Shown here in pieces: positions 52,467 through 63,594 of a stretch of 64,000 bases of DNA. A program made the translations under genes and the position numbers. The notes under the pieces are model-generated. The model saw nothing but the letters and a program-made list of their open reading frames with translations. It had not been told where the DNA came from and ran no database searches. Source of the stretch: Micavibrio aeruginosavorus (GTDB taxonomy: Bacteria > Pseudomonadota > Alphaproteobacteria > Micavibrionales > Micavibrionaceae); NCBI GenBank assembly GCA_016432265.1, contig CP066681.1, positions 310,001 through 374,000 of the forward strand, in the 5' to 3' direction. How positions within the stretch are numbered: position 1 is the first letter of the stretch; every line of letters starts with the position of its first letter.

Positions 52467-52953
52467 GCGCTTTTGCCTTTTAGGCCTGATGGGTGGGGTG
52501 GCATTGCTCCTTATAATGGCACCCCCTGCTTTTGCCGTGATGCAGGACATGCCTGTGGTGAAGCTGCAATCGATCGATAAGATCACCGGGCGGACAGTGA
52601 CGTTCGAGGCTCGGGTTGGCAGCACCGTGAAATACGGCCCGCTTTATATCAAGGTGCAAGCTTGCCGCAAGGCCCCGCCAATCGAGCAGCCTGAATCTGC
52701 CGCTTTTATTCAGGTTTGGGAAGTCACGCCTCGCGATGTTTCAAAATGGGTGTTCAGCGGTTGGATGTTTGCTTCTTCTCCGGCGCTTTCTGCCATGGAT
52801 CATCCGATCTATGATGTTTGGGTTCTGGATTGCATGGAGAAGAAAACCGAAGAGGCCGAAGCCGAGCGTCGCAAGGCTGAAGAAGAAAAAGCCAAAGAGG
52901 GCGCTGCCACTGAGGAACGGCTGGACGAGCAGGTTGAAGATCTGGGGGATTAA
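52453..52953 (+). CDS. DUF2155 periplasmic protein
   Basis: About 166 aa from ATG 52453 (MLILKRFCLLG), with GGAGAG upstream. Signal peptide to about AFA-V. The DUF2155 core is AVMQDMPVVKLQSIDKITGR, ARVGSTVKYGPLYIKVQAC, FIQVWEVTP and WVFSGWMFASSPALSAMDHPIYDVWVLDC (in parts), with two Cys for a likely disulfide. The C-terminal tail is a Glu/Lys-rich helix. Function unknown; conserved next to mlaD and aat in alphaproteobacteria. Confidence 0.9.
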   Translation: MLILKRFCLLGLMGGVALLLIMAPPAFAVMQDMPVVKLQSIDKITGRTVTFEARVGSTVKYGPLYIKVQACRKAPPIEQPESAAFIQVWEVTPRDVSKWVFSGWMFASSPALSAMDHPIYDVWVLDCMEKKTEEAEAERRKAEEEKAKEGAATEERLDEQVEDLGD

Positions 52954-52957
52954 TCCC

Positions 52958-53155
52958 CTATTCACAGCGCCAGAAACGGTTTTTATAAAGGTCAGCGACC
53001 GGTTGCGCCGTCGGACGGTCAAGGCTTGCGGCATCCGCTTCATGTTTGGCGGGTGCTTCTGTAGCCAGCCAGCGACGGAATGCAAACCCTTCGCGGCGGG
53101 GTTCTGTTAGTCCCGATGCGGCTTGATTTAACTCTTCGCGCGCAATGATGATCAT
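52958..53155 (-). CDS. Possible small protein
   Basis: 65 aa (MIIIAREELNQAASG to NRFWRCE) with GGGAGAGC just before the ATG. Positively charged, no signal peptide. No family. It fills most of a 325-nt gap between DUF2155 and aat; the remaining about 120 nt are AT-rich and include the palindrome GTAATATTATTAC. Good ribosome binding site, but nothing else proves coding. Confidence 0.45.
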   Translation of the reverse strand: MIIIAREELNQAASGLTEPRREGFAFRRWLATEAPAKHEADAASLDRPTAQPVADLYKNRFWRCE

Positions 53156-53278
53156 GCTCTCCCAACTCTCGTTGCTACCGATTATTAAGACTAAATTATC
53201 ATTTTGTTAATCAAAAATCAAGTTTTTAGGCAATAATAAGGCGGTTAGAGCATGTATATTTGTAATATTATTACGATA

Positions 53279-53935
53279 TCAGCGTTGATCCATGTAAAGG
53301 GTCACCAGTACGCGGGCATCTGGTATTTTGCAGGAACCTAAATGGAAATCCGGCTGCTGTCCCAGGGCTTGCTGCAGGCGTAGTTTATAGGTGGCGTTAT
53401 CAATTTCATAGGCGCCAAATTGCTTCAGGTGGTCATTCACATACTGAGTGTCGAGCAGGGTAAACCCCGCTTTCCACAACCGGGCGCACAGATGCACGAG
53501 GCATATCTTGCTGGCGTTGGGGGCGGCGCTGAACATGCTTTCGCCGCAAAAGGCGCCCCCCAGCGCCAGGCCGTAAAGCCCTCCGACTAGCTTGTTATCT
53601 CGCCAGGCCTCTACCGAGTGAGCAAAGCCTTGCCGGTGAAGTGCAATGAACAGATCGCGGATCGGGCAATTGATCCATGTTTGCACTTGCGTTGTCCGGA
53701 TGGCGGCGCAGGCATCGATGACGGCGGCAAACGCGGTATCGATACGGATATCGTAAGGATGGCGCAGAACGGTACGTTTCAGCCGTGAGGGGATATGCAG
53801 CTTTGCGATATCAAGCTGTCCGCGCCTGGGTGGGTCGAACCACCATATTTCGTCGCTGTCGCGCGATTCTGCCATCGGGAACAGCCCCATGGCATAAGCG
53901 GCAAGAACGTCTGCGGTGGTGATTTCGTCCGGCAT
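53279..53935 (-). CDS. aat: Leucyl/phenylalanyl-tRNA--protein transferase
   Basis: Adds Leu or Phe to N-terminal Arg/Lys, creating N-degrons recognised by ClpS (gene at 47.9 kb). 218 aa. Family motifs: AYAMGLFPMAES, IWWFDPPRRG, TWINCPI, SVEAWRDNKLVGGLYGLALGGAFCGESMF (in parts), LLDTQYVNDHLKQFGA. Downstream of accC on the same strand with a gap of about 30 nt. Confidence 0.96.
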   Translation of the reverse strand: MPDEITTADVLAAYAMGLFPMAESRDSDEIWWFDPPRRGQLDIAKLHIPSRLKRTVLRHPYDIRIDTAFAAVIDACAAIRTTQVQTWINCPIRDLFIALHRQGFAHSVEAWRDNKLVGGLYGLALGGAFCGESMFSAAPNASKICLVHLCARLWKAGFTLLDTQYVNDHLKQFGAYEIDNATYKLRLQQALGQQPDFHLGSCKIPDARVLVTLYMDQR

Positions 53936-53968
53936 TTTTACGATTGTGCCAGATTTTTCTCGTTGTGA

Positions 53969-55309
53969 TTAGCGTTCCGCGAGTTTTTTCTCAAGCCAGT
54001 GGATGGTGTAATCGCCCTTCTGGAAATCTGGTTGGTCGAGAATCCACATATGTAGCGGCAGCGTGGTCTTGACACCCTCAACCACCGTTTCGACAATCGC
54101 CCGGCGCAGGCGGCGGATGCATTCATCGCGGTTGCGCCCATGGACGATCAACTTGCCGATCATCGAATCGTAGTAAGGGGGGATACTGTAGCCGCCATAA
54201 ATCGCTGAATCAAAACGCACGCCCAGACCCCCGGGCGCGTGGAACTGCGTGATCCGCCCGGGTGAGGGGATGAAGGTCTCCGGATCCTCGGCGTTTATCC
54301 GCACCTCGATGGCATGACCACGGAAACGGATCAGGTCTTTTTGCACGCTGAGTTCTTCTCCGGCGGCGACACGGATTTGTTCGGCGATCAGATCAATCCC
54401 GGTCAGCATCTCGGTGACCGGATGCTCCACCTGAATCCGGGTATTCATTTCCATGAAGAAGAACTGGCCGTTTTCATACAGAAATTCGATCGTACCGGCA
54501 CCGCGATAACCCATGTTGCGCACCATGTCGGCGGCCAGAGTGCCGATATAGCTGCGCTCCTCTTCGCTCAGGGCAGGAGAAGGGGATTCTTCGAGAACTT
54601 TCTGGTGACGGCGTTGCAGCGAGCAATCGCGCTCGCCCAGATGAATGGCGTTGCCATGGGTATCGCCGAAAATCTGGATTTCGATGTGGCGCGGTTTCTC
54701 CAGGTATTTCTCGATATAGACGCGGTCATCGCTGAAATTGGCCTTGGCTTCGATGCGCGCGGTCGAGAATGCTTCAGCAAAATCCTCGCTCTTGCGGACG
54801 ACCTTCATGCCTTTGCCGCCGCCGCCGGAGGCGGCTTTGATCAATACCGGATATCCGGCCTTGTCGGCAAAGGCCCGACCTTCTTCCGCGCTGCCCACGG
54901 CACCTTCGGAACCGGGAATTATGGGCAGACCCAGTTCTTTGGCGGTTTTCTTCGCCATGACCTTGTCGCCCATCATTTCGATGTGTTCAGGCTTGGGGCC
55001 GATAAAGACGAAACCGTGCTCTTCGACCATGCGGGCGAACTGCTCGTTCTCGGACAGGAAACCGTAACCGGGATGAATGGCTTCTGCGCCGGTGACGCTG
55101 GCGGCGCTTAAGATCGAAGGAATATTGAGGTAGCTGTCTTTGGAAGCGGGAGGGCCGATACATACGCTTTCATCGGCCAGACGCACTGCCATTGCATTGG
55201 CGTCGGCGGTGGAGTGCACAACAACGGTCTGAATACCCATCTCGCGGCAGGCGCGAATAATACGTAAGGCAATCTCGCCACGGTTGGCTATCAGGACTTT
55301 CTTGAACAT
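53969..55309 (-). CDS. accC: Acetyl-CoA carboxylase, biotin carboxylase subunit
   Basis: ATP-dependent carboxylation of biotin on AccB, the first step of fatty-acid synthesis. 446 aa. N-terminal [23 protein letters not shown]-grasp [14 protein letters not shown] (residues about 158-171); [13 protein letters not shown]; catalytic [14 protein letters not shown]. 11 nt after accB, standard accBC operon. Confidence 0.98.
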   Translation of the reverse strand: MFKKVLIANRGEIALRIIRACREMGIQTVVVHSTADANAMAVRLADESVCIGPPASKDSYLNIPSILSAASVTGAEAIHPGYGFLSENEQFARMVEEHGFVFIGPKPEHIEMMGDKVMAKKTAKELGLPIIPGSEGAVGSAEEGRAFADKAGYPVLIKAASGGGGKGMKVVRKSEDFAEAFSTARIEAKANFSDDRVYIEKYLEKPRHIEIQIFGDTHGNAIHLGERDCSLQRRHQKVLEESPSPALSEEERSYIGTLAADMVRNMGYRGAGTIEFLYENGQFFFMEMNTRIQVEHPVTEMLTGIDLIAEQIRVAAGEELSVQKDLIRFRGHAIEVRINAEDPETFIPSPGRITQFHAPGGLGVRFDSAIYGGYSIPPYYDSMIGKLIVHGRNRDECIRRLRRAIVETVVEGVKTTLPLHMWILDQPDFQKGDYTIHWLEKKLAER

Positions 55310-55320
55310 CGGATTGCGCT

Positions 55321-55782
55321 TTATTCGATCACAACAAGGACGTCGCCAAACTCGACCGGCTGTCCATTTTCTATCAGAATTTGGGTGACGGTACCACTCT
55401 TGGGGGCCTTGATCGGGTTCATGACTTTCATAGCCTCAATGATCATCAGCGTTTCCCCGGCTTTGACCGAGCTTCCCTTGCTGATAAAGGGGGGGGCTCC
55501 CGGTTCCGGGGACATATATACCGTTCCAACCATGGGCGATGTGATCGCGCCCGGGTGGCTGGCGGCGCTGGCTGATGGGGCTTGCGTGTTGGCGCGCTGC
55601 GGTGTGGTGGGATCAGAATCCATTATCAGGGCCGATTGGTTGGCTGCCGGGCTGAAGGCCACTACATTTCCACCACGGCTGACGCGTACTGACTGGTCGC
55701 CATCCTCGACTTCGATTTCCGTCAGGCCGGTTTCGTCCAGCAACTTGGCCAGTTTGCGAATGGCAGATTCATCAATTTTCAT
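55321..55782 (-). CDS. accB: Acetyl-CoA carboxylase, biotin carboxyl carrier protein
   Basis: About 153 aa from ATG 55782 ([11 protein letters not shown]), preceded by AGG; a GTG two codons earlier is possible. N-terminal helix, an Ala/Pro/Gln linker (residues about 55-75), then the biotinyl domain with EAMKVMN carrying the biotin-accepting Lys. Operon with accC. Confidence 0.97.
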   Translation of the reverse strand: MKIDESAIRKLAKLLDETGLTEIEVEDGDQSVRVSRGGNVVAFSPAANQSALIMDSDPTTPQRANTQAPSASAASHPGAITSPMVGTVYMSPEPGAPPFISKGSSVKAGETLMIIEAMKVMNPIKAPKSGTVTQILIENGQPVEFGDVLVVIE

Positions 55783-55872
55783 TGGCACCTAAAATTCTCC
55801 GGTTGCCCGTTGGAACAAGAGCCTATGGATTAAAGAAAAAGGGGGCAAAAGTCAAAGGCTCAGATGACACGC

Positions 55873-56331
55873 TTAGGGTCTTTTCCTGTTTTTATCGATA
55901 AATTCCAAGGCCTTAACGTATCCTTGTGCGCCCAGACCAGCATAAATGGCAGCGGCCAGAGGCGCGATATAAGAATGGTGCCGGAAAGGTTCGCGTGTTT
56001 TCGGGTCTGATAGATGAACCTCGACTACCGGGACAGCTTGATGCAGCTTGAGAGCGTCATGGATGGCAACAGAGGTATGAGTGTAAGCGGCGGCGTTTAT
56101 GACAATACCAAGAACCTGTCCATAAGCTTGTTGTATCCATGTGACCAACTCGCCCTCATGATTGGACTGGCGAAAGTCAAGAGACAGATCGAGCTGAGAC
56201 GCTTTGTCCTTGCAGAGGTTCTCTATATCGCTCAGGGTTTGATGGCCGTAGATCTCGGGCTCTCGCACGCCCAGCATGTTGAGGTTGGGGCCATTTAGGA
56301 CGATAATCGTTGTGTGAGCGGTATTTTTCAC
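55873..56331 (-). CDS. aroQ: 3-dehydroquinate dehydratase, type II
   Basis: Third step of the shikimate pathway. About 152 aa from GTG 56331; the GTGA at this point overlaps the TGA of the upstream DsbA-like gene by 4 nt, so translation is coupled, and an upstream start in the long open frame is unlikely. Motifs NGPNLNMLGVREPEIYG, SNHEGELVTWI, NAAAYTHTSVAIHDAL, and FRHHSYI. The usual NPGAYTHTS is NAAAYTHTS here. Confidence 0.94.
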   Translation of the reverse strand: MKNTAHTTIIVLNGPNLNMLGVREPEIYGHQTLSDIENLCKDKASQLDLSLDFRQSNHEGELVTWIQQAYGQVLGIVINAAAYTHTSVAIHDALKLHQAVPVVEVHLSDPKTREPFRHHSYIAPLAAAIYAGLGAQGYVKALEFIDKNRKRP

Positions 56332-56960
56332 GGAGATGCGGTGGATGTGTCTGTCGTTGCGGTTGTCATGTTCTCGGTTACTATTCTTTCGAGTATCGTG
56401 CGCGTCGTTTTCCCTTCTTCGGGCAGGTAAATCTTCTTGCCGACGATAAAGGCGGGAACCGATGATATGCCGATAGCTTCTATTGCGCGCACGGTATCGA
56501 TCAGATCTTTTGTAGCGCCCCATGAAGTCATGGTTTTATAAAACCGGTTCATATCAATCCCCGCTTGGGCCATGAAGCCCTCCAGCTCCGGTTTTGTGAC
56601 CGGTTCTTGATGTTTTATAAGGAATTCATGTACATCTGAAAATCTGTCCTGCATGCCGGCGGCCATAGCCATTTTGGCTTCGTTCAGGGAGTCTTGCCCG
56701 CCAATCGGATAAGCGCGAAAAATAATCCGCAGATCGGTATGCTCGTCCAGTATGCTTTGAATGTCGCTGTGCGACTCCTTACAGAATTTACAGCGGTAAT
56801 CCATGATGTAAGTAATTGTCAGAGCCGGGTTCTCGGCTCCGAGATATTGGTTGTGAGGAGCTTCTTGCAGACGTTCGTAAGCGGTTCTTCCCGTATATAG
56901 CTGCCATCCGATCAATGCGCAAATGATGATGATGGCGACACTGAGAAGGCGCATATACAT
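56328..56960 (-). CDS. DsbA-like thioredoxin-fold protein, membrane-anchored
   Basis: 210 aa. N-terminal membrane segment (residues about 4-21), then a DsbA-type fold: catalytic YRCKFCKES (Cys57, Cys60) and cis-Pro loop SSVPAFIVG. The helical insert AQAGIDMNRFYKTM is typical. The CKFC active site is unusual among DsbAs. Likely periplasmic disulfide chemistry. Located 12 nt after the second DsbA-like gene and overlapping aroQ. Confidence 0.88.
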   Translation of the reverse strand: MYMRLLSVAIIIICALIGWQLYTGRTAYERLQEAPHNQYLGAENPALTITYIMDYRCKFCKESHSDIQSILDEHTDLRIIFRAYPIGGQDSLNEAKMAMAAGMQDRFSDVHEFLIKHQEPVTKPELEGFMAQAGIDMNRFYKTMTSWGATKDLIDTVRAIEAIGISSVPAFIVGKKIYLPEEGKTTRTILERIVTENMTTATTDTSTASP

Positions 56961-56972
56961 CAGGGCTGGCCC

Positions 56973-57737
56973 CTATTCTGCCTTGCCGTTTTTGCGTATT
57001 TCTGCAATGGCGGCTTTCATACCTTCATAACCCATATAACCGGGGGTAAGCTGGTCGCCGATTACAAAAGCCGGAGTGCCGCTGATGCCAAGATCGCGTG
57101 CCAACGAGAGGTTTTTCTCGATCACTTCAAGAACGGCCTTGCTGTCGGCGTCGGCAGTGGCTTTCTTGATATCGACTCCGACTTCAGCGGCATATTTTTC
57201 CAGTGTGGCTTTGTCCTTCATACCGGCATGCTTCATCAAGGCGCTGTGGTATTCAAAAAATTTGCCTTGCTTGTCAATCGCCAGTGCCCAGCGTGCGGCT
57301 TCAATCGAGTTTTCGCTCAGGATAGGCATTTCGATGAAGATAAATCGTACGTTCTTATCCTCCTCGACGATCTTGGCGACATCGGCAAAGGCCTTCTTGC
57401 AGTAGCCGCAGTTGTAATCGTAAAATTCGAAAATGGTGACGTCAGCGGTTTCCGGGCCGACTGTGGGGTGCCCGTCTTTTATGATCTGGTCTTTAAGAGT
57501 CGCGAATTTGTCGACGAACTGGCGCTCCATTTCCGTACGCTGGTTTTCCTGATGTTTTTCCAGCGCCTGCAGTACGACACCCGGGTTTTTATCGAGGTAA
57601 TCCTGAATGACAGTTTCGATTTTGACGCGCTCATCGTCGGGGATGCCGCCTTGTTGTGCGAGGGCAGGGTTGGCCGACAGCATCAGGCCAACAAAAGCGA
57701 AGGAAAGGGGAATCAGGCGCGTCGAGGCTAAAATCAC
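56973..57737 (-). CDS. DsbA/ScsC-like periplasmic thiol-disulfide protein
   Basis: 254 aa. Signal peptide to about ALA-Q (residue 27). Residues about 33-80 (DDERVKIETVIQDYLDKNPG onward) resemble the ScsC N-terminal oligomerisation segment. Thioredoxin-fold domain with YNCGYCKKA (Cys110, Cys113) and cis-Pro SGTPAFVIGDQ. Oxidase or isomerase depending on oligomeric state; a trimeric isomerase is possible given the N-terminal extension. First of the dsbA-dsbA-aroQ cluster. Confidence 0.9.
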   Translation of the reverse strand: MILASTRLIPLSFAFVGLMLSANPALAQQGGIPDDERVKIETVIQDYLDKNPGVVLQALEKHQENQRTEMERQFVDKFATLKDQIIKDGHPTVGPETADVTIFEFYDYNCGYCKKAFADVAKIVEEDKNVRFIFIEMPILSENSIEAARWALAIDKQGKFFEYHSALMKHAGMKDKATLEKYAAEVGVDIKKATADADSKAVLEVIEKNLSLARDLGISGTPAFVIGDQLTPGYMGYEGMKAAIAEIRKNGKAE

Positions 57738-57829
57738 GGATCAATCTCCTGCCAGAATGTTAATATTACCAAATTAGTGCGCAAGCAGCGGAAGACTATG
57801 TTACAGGGACTTATTTATCTCTGCTAGCG

Positions 57830-59236
57830 CTATTCGTCTCTTTTCTTTTCAGCGTCTTTTTCTTCGTGCAGGGCTACCTGTGCGAGAATATCCTGAGTTC
57901 TGATCCAGCCCGGCGATCCGCGCTTGAGGGCGATGGCTGCTGCCTCGGCTTGCGTGCGGGCTTGCGCCGTGCGTCTTTGCAATAGAGCTTCTTCTGCAAG
58001 GTGCAGCTTGGCCATGGCATCATTCCCCATTTTTCCATAAGCCGTAGCCAGCAAGCGTTGAATCCGCGCTGACCGTGGTTCATCTCGTTGGGCGCGCTCC
58101 AACTGGCGTATGGCATTCTCCATCTGGCCCGGGTCTGCCCCTGCGGTTTCGATCAGGCTGTGAGCGTAGGCCGTACGAATCAGGCCTGATGCGGGCGCGA
58201 GTTCACTGGCCTGACGATAGAAAGGCACGGCCTCGGCGATCCGACCGAAATCGCCCAGCATTTGCCCTTTTAACTCAAGGAAATAGGGGTTTCTCGGTTC
58301 AGCAGCCAGCAGCCCGTCTATCAGGCGTAAGGCTTCGTCTGTACGGTTTTGGCGATAGGCGGCGATCGCTCGGGCGTAGCGGGCCGGCAGGGAAGAGTCT
58401 TTGTCGCTATAGTTCCAGATTACGTGTTCGGGTGCGACAAACCCCACCAATTTCGCGATCATTCGTGCGTGCTGATCCTGCCATGCGGCAGGCAGGGTAT
58501 CTTGCGCGTAGGCGGAGCCTTCGATTCCGGCCCTCAAGCTTTCGACACGGTCGCGGGTAAGGGGGTGCGTGCGCACATACTCCGATTGCTGGCTTATGGG
58601 GAGCAATTCCTCGTTTTCCAGACGTTCCATAAAGCTGACCAACCCGGCAGGGTTCAGGCGGGCGCGCTCAAGATAGCTGACCGCCGCCTGATCGGCGCTT
58701 GATTCCTGGACACGGCTGAAGGCCAGCAGCCGGTTTAGCGCCATGCCGCTGCTGCCGGCCGATACCGCCGCCGCAGCCCCGCCATCGCCGGAGAGGATCG
58801 CCGCGCCGATACCCAGAATGGTTCCGAGCATAGCCTCGTAGGAGGCGTTTTCCATCGCATCTTTAGTACGAATCAGGTGGCCGCCCCGTATATGTCCCAG
58901 TTCATGGGCCAGTACGCCGATCACCTCGCCCGGATTCCTGGATTTGGTCAGCAAGCCGGTGTAAATGAATATATTCTGTCCTCCGGCGACGAAGGCGTTG
59001 ATATTATCATCTTGCACCAGAATGATATTGACTGAACTGGGATCAAGGTCGGCAGCTTTGATCACTGGCTGCGCCCACTCTTTTAAATAATTCTCAATTT
59101 CCGTGTCGCGGATCAAAGATGCCGGGCGTCCATTCTGGGCATGAGCCATCAGCGCCAGACTGCAAAGCAGAAGGCCGATTCCTATCAAGGCACAGATGAG
59201 CCTGTGCAGGCGGGGGGGAAACAGGTTATTCTTCAT
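57830..59236 (-). CDS. M48 metalloprotease with TPR repeats (BepA-like)
   Basis: About 468 aa from ATG 59236 (MKNNLFPPRL); no clear ribosome binding site. Signal peptide to about AHA-Q. Zinc motif HELGHIRGGHL (residues about 120-130), third ligand in QESSADQAAV. The C-terminal 170 residues contain TPR repeats (EALRLIDGLLAAEPRNPYFL, AVPFYRQASELAPASG). Related to E. coli BepA/YfgC, which handles outer-membrane protein assembly quality control. Monocistronic, divergent from the next gene. Confidence 0.92.
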   Translation of the reverse strand: MKNNLFPPRLHRLICALIGIGLLLCSLALMAHAQNGRPASLIRDTEIENYLKEWAQPVIKAADLDPSSVNIILVQDDNINAFVAGGQNIFIYTGLLTKSRNPGEVIGVLAHELGHIRGGHLIRTKDAMENASYEAMLGTILGIGAAILSGDGGAAAAVSAGSSGMALNRLLAFSRVQESSADQAAVSYLERARLNPAGLVSFMERLENEELLPISQQSEYVRTHPLTRDRVESLRAGIEGSAYAQDTLPAAWQDQHARMIAKLVGFVAPEHVIWNYSDKDSSLPARYARAIAAYRQNRTDEALRLIDGLLAAEPRNPYFLELKGQMLGDFGRIAEAVPFYRQASELAPASGLIRTAYAHSLIETAGADPGQMENAIRQLERAQRDEPRSARIQRLLATAYGKMGNDAMAKLHLAEEALLQRRTAQARTQAEAAAIALKRGSPGWIRTQDILAQVALHEEKDAEKKRDE

Positions 59237-59301
59237 CACTAGTGAATATGGGCGCAAAATATGGTTCAAAGAAGGCTGTGGCGGGACACTTATAAGGTAA
59301 T

Positions 59302-59649
59302 ATGACTTCGTTATTATATCAATGGATCGATCTGTTGTGGTTGCCGGTGGCGATGGCGGCGGTTCATAAGGGCCAGCGACTCAAAACGGCGATTTTCATG
59401 CTGGTCAGCATCCTGACCTTGCGGGTTCAGGTTGAATTGATGGACTCTATAAACGCCTCACGCGGTTTCACGGGATTGTGGAGCTGGGATGCTTATCAGC
59501 GGGGATTGCTGGTTTATGGGATAGTTTTTGCCTTGTTTCTGATTTTGGCCTATTTTTCGTCGCGGACGCAAGGAATTGTATTCTTCGCGGCCACACTAAC
59601 AATCTATATATTGACGTTTTGCCTTTCGATGCTGGTGATGGTGATCTGA
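59302..59649 (+). CDS. Small polytopic membrane protein
   Basis: 115 aa with about four hydrophobic segments (LLWLPVAMAAV, AIFMLVSILTLRVQVEL, LLVYGIVFALFLILAYF, IVFFAATLTIYILTFCLSML). No family recognised. Its TGA shares a base with the rlmE ATG (TGATG), indicating coupling. Confidence 0.75.
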   Translation: MTSLLYQWIDLLWLPVAMAAVHKGQRLKTAIFMLVSILTLRVQVELMDSINASRGFTGLWSWDAYQRGLLVYGIVFALFLILAYFSSRTQGIVFFAATLTIYILTFCLSMLVMVI

Positions 59650-60362
59650 TGACAAAAGACGGTGGTGAGAAAATTCCCGGCCGCGCAGGCAAGAAGCCCG
59701 GTCGCCGCACGACACGGGATGCGACCGTGCGCGTCAAGAAAACCAACCAGCGCACAACGTCTTCGGCGCGTTGGCTGCAGCGGCAACTGAACGACCCTTA
59801 TGTGCACGAGGCGCAGCGTCTGGGGTACAGGGCGCGCTCCGCCTTCAAGCTGATCGAACTGGATGACAAGCTGAAATTCATCAAGAAGGGATGCACCGTA
59901 ATCGATTTGGGGGCGGCCCCGGGGGGCTGGTCGCAGGTCGCAGTCGAACGCGGCGCGGGCAAGGTGATCGGTCTTGATCTGCTGCCTATCGAACCGCTAC
60001 CGGGCGTGACCTTCCTGCAGATGGATTTCATGAACGACGATGCGCCCGAAGCCTTGATCATGGCGATGGGATCGGGGGCGGACGTGGTGCTGAGCGATAT
60101 GGCCCCCAACACCATGGGCCACCGCCAGACGGATCATTTGCGCATTATGGCGCTGGTGGAGGCCGCCTATGAATTCGCCACGCAGGTTCTAAAGCCCGGC
60201 GGTACTTTTGTTTCCAAACTGTTTCAAGGCGGGGCGGAAAAAGAGCTGCTTGATATGATGAAGCGTGATTTTACAACAGTAAAACACGTGAAGCCGCCTG
60301 CCAGCCGCAAGGAATCATCCGAGCAATATGTCGTGGCGACGGGGTTTCGCCGCTCTTCCTGA
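59649..60362 (+). CDS. rlmE: 23S rRNA (uridine-2'-O-)-methyltransferase
   Basis: 2'-O-methylates U2552 of 23S rRNA. About 237 aa from ATG 59649 (MTKDGGEKIPGRAG). A basic N-terminal 45 residues precede ARWLQRQLNDPYVHEAQRLGYRARSAFKL (in parts; K-D-K-E tetrad Lys in RSAFKL), motif I VIDLGAAPGGWSQVA, DVVLSDMAPNTMGH with catalytic Asp, and VSKLFQGG. Confidence 0.95.
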   Translation: MTKDGGEKIPGRAGKKPGRRTTRDATVRVKKTNQRTTSSARWLQRQLNDPYVHEAQRLGYRARSAFKLIELDDKLKFIKKGCTVIDLGAAPGGWSQVAVERGAGKVIGLDLLPIEPLPGVTFLQMDFMNDDAPEALIMAMGSGADVVLSDMAPNTMGHRQTDHLRIMALVEAAYEFATQVLKPGGTFVSKLFQGGAEKELLDMMKRDFTTVKHVKPPASRKESSEQYVVATGFRRSS

Positions 60363-60374
60363 GCGGGGGCCGGA

Positions 60375-61079
60375 TCATACCGGCCGCAGCAACGGCCTGT
60401 TTCCGGCGGGGGTTTGTTCCAGGAAAGCGCGTACATGATCGCGCAAATCACGATGGTCTTTGGCCGACAGAGTGATAACCGGCGTTACGAAATCAGGGCC
60501 GTGATAGATCGCGGTTGTGACGTTGACCCCGGGCATGTGCTGCGCGATCATGTCTTCAAGCAAAGAAAGCGGCTTCATCCGCCGCTTGTAGTCTTCCTCG
60601 AAAGTGGCTCTGATTCTTTCAGGTTCACGATGATGCCCGTGTTCCAGAAAGTAATCCAGAGCATCAGGCGAGACGCTTTCGCAGACCTTGGTGAAAGCGT
60701 CTGAATTGCAAGTCCAGATATGTTCTTCATAAGACTGCATGATGGTGTCCCATAAACGCGGCTCAAACTGCACCCAGAAAGCTATCGTACTGTTCTCGAC
60801 GACCAGCGGTTCGCCCTTATCCAGTCTTATATCGTTCAGAACTCCCGCCTGCGCGGTCAGCGAGGCGTCAAGATTCATATCGCGCAGAAGTTCTTGCATG
60901 CTTTCGCGAAAATACTGGATGAGGTGTGGGCTTTGCTCCTCCATACAGGCGAGCAGAACCTTGTGCGGGGCATCTTCAGTCGCCGTAGGTTCCGCAAACG
61001 ATTCCAAAACCGGGGCGCTTGCCTGCGTGGCAAATCCTTTACGAAAACGGCTGATATCGGTGACGTTGCTGTCATCCAT
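60375..61079 (-). CDS. Hypothetical soluble protein
   Basis: 234 aa. No signal or membrane segment; acidic. The N-terminal 35 residues look disordered (MDDSNVTDISRFRKGF). Central region WVQFEPRLWDTIMQSYEEHIW and C-terminal MIAQHMPGVNVTTAIYHGPDFV suggest a compact alpha/beta fold. No family recognised. Convergent with rlmE: a short GGCCGG/CCGGCC stem (60368-60385) sits between their stops. Confidence 0.7.
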   Translation of the reverse strand: MDDSNVTDISRFRKGFATQASAPVLESFAEPTATEDAPHKVLLACMEEQSPHLIQYFRESMQELLRDMNLDASLTAQAGVLNDIRLDKGEPLVVENSTIAFWVQFEPRLWDTIMQSYEEHIWTCNSDAFTKVCESVSPDALDYFLEHGHHREPERIRATFEEDYKRRMKPLSLLEDMIAQHMPGVNVTTAIYHGPDFVTPVITLSAKDHRDLRDHVRAFLEQTPAGNRPLLRPV

Positions 61080-61127
61080 GGTGGCGTCAGTTTCCCTGTG
61101 CTTATCGTTTTATCTCCGGCTACTTAA

Positions 61128-62735
<1,608 letters not shown>

Positions 62736-62800
62736 ATAATTTGACATATTGTCAATTTTACCTTATCCTCCCCGCTGTTGTTTTCAGGGAGGGAATCGCC

Positions 62801-63049
62801 ATGAACGAAACCGTATACCATCATATCGATATTACCATCGATTCAGGATTGCCGACCCCGGGCGTGAAAGACGTCGCCGAGGTGTTTGGGGCCTCGGCCC
62901 GGCAGATGGATCATGAATTCGGCGTCAAACCCATTAGCCCCAGTCAGGGTGTTTATCGCGTGGGTGCGACGGGTGCGGGTGCCCAGCAGATCAAATCCGG
63001 GCCACAGGGGCATAACGCCCATGTCAGCCCTGATTTCTATCTGCGCTAA
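62801..63049 (+). CDS. Small hypothetical protein
   Basis: 82 aa from ATG 62801 with GGGAGGG 8 nt upstream. Sequence MNETVYHHIDITIDSGLPTP, then a Gly/Ala/Gln-rich middle and HNAHVSPDFYLR. No signal, no family. A short TTGACA/TGTCAA hairpin (62743-62757) lies between guaB and this gene. The strong ribosome binding site supports it. Confidence 0.65.
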   Translation: MNETVYHHIDITIDSGLPTPGVKDVAEVFGASARQMDHEFGVKPISPSQGVYRVGATGAGAQQIKSGPQGHNAHVSPDFYLR

Positions 63050-63057
63050 CGCTGTCC

Positions 63058-63594
63058 ATGCCGTTTACTATCCGTTCTGCTGCGCCTGATGACGCTGCTG
63101 CGCTCGCGCGTATCCATATCGCAGGCTGGCGCGCCAGCTATACCGGGCTTGTCGAAAAATCTTTCCTTGATGCGCTTGATGAAACGCAGCGCACGCAGGA
63201 TTGGGTCAAATGGCTTTCTGAAGGCGTGGAAGCGCTGCTGGCGCATGACGGTAACGGCAATCCCGCCGGGTTCGTCTCTTTCAACCGCCTGATGACGCCG
63301 CCGCCAGGCATGTCGCCCGTGCGTCCGCTTTATACGTCGGAAATTCTGGCGATCTATATCCTGCCTGATTACTGGCGGCAGGGGCTGGGTCAGCAGTTAA
63401 TGCGTGCGGCGGCGGCGCGTCTCAAGGAAAAGAAACATAAATCACTTTGCTTGTGGGTGCTGGAAAGGAATGCGCGTGGCAATGCCTTCTACAAGGCGCT
63501 GGGCGGCCAGCGCTGCGGCAAGAAGAACGTGATCATCGGCAATCAGAAGCTGGCCGATGTCTGTTATGGCTGGCGGGACACTTCAATAATTTAA
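63058..63594 (+). CDS. GNAT-family N-acetyltransferase
   Basis: 178 aa. Begins MPFTIRSAAPDDAAALARIH; acetyl-CoA binding motif A is DYWRQGLGQQLMRAAAARL (about residues 102-120), followed by LCLWVLERNARGNAFYKALG (motif B). Substrate unknown. It starts 8 nt after the small gene upstream and overlaps the convergent gene by 4 nt. Confidence 0.92.
   Translation: MPFTIRSAAPDDAAALARIHIAGWRASYTGLVEKSFLDALDETQRTQDWVKWLSEGVEALLAHDGNGNPAGFVSFNRLMTPPPGMSPVRPLYTSEILAIYILPDYWRQGLGQQLMRAAAARLKEKKHKSLCLWVLERNARGNAFYKALGGQRCGKKNVIIGNQKLADVCYGWRDTSII

Noticed and set aside
54314..55111. 265-codon frame antisense to accC
   Set aside because: Shadow of a highly conserved biotin carboxylase.
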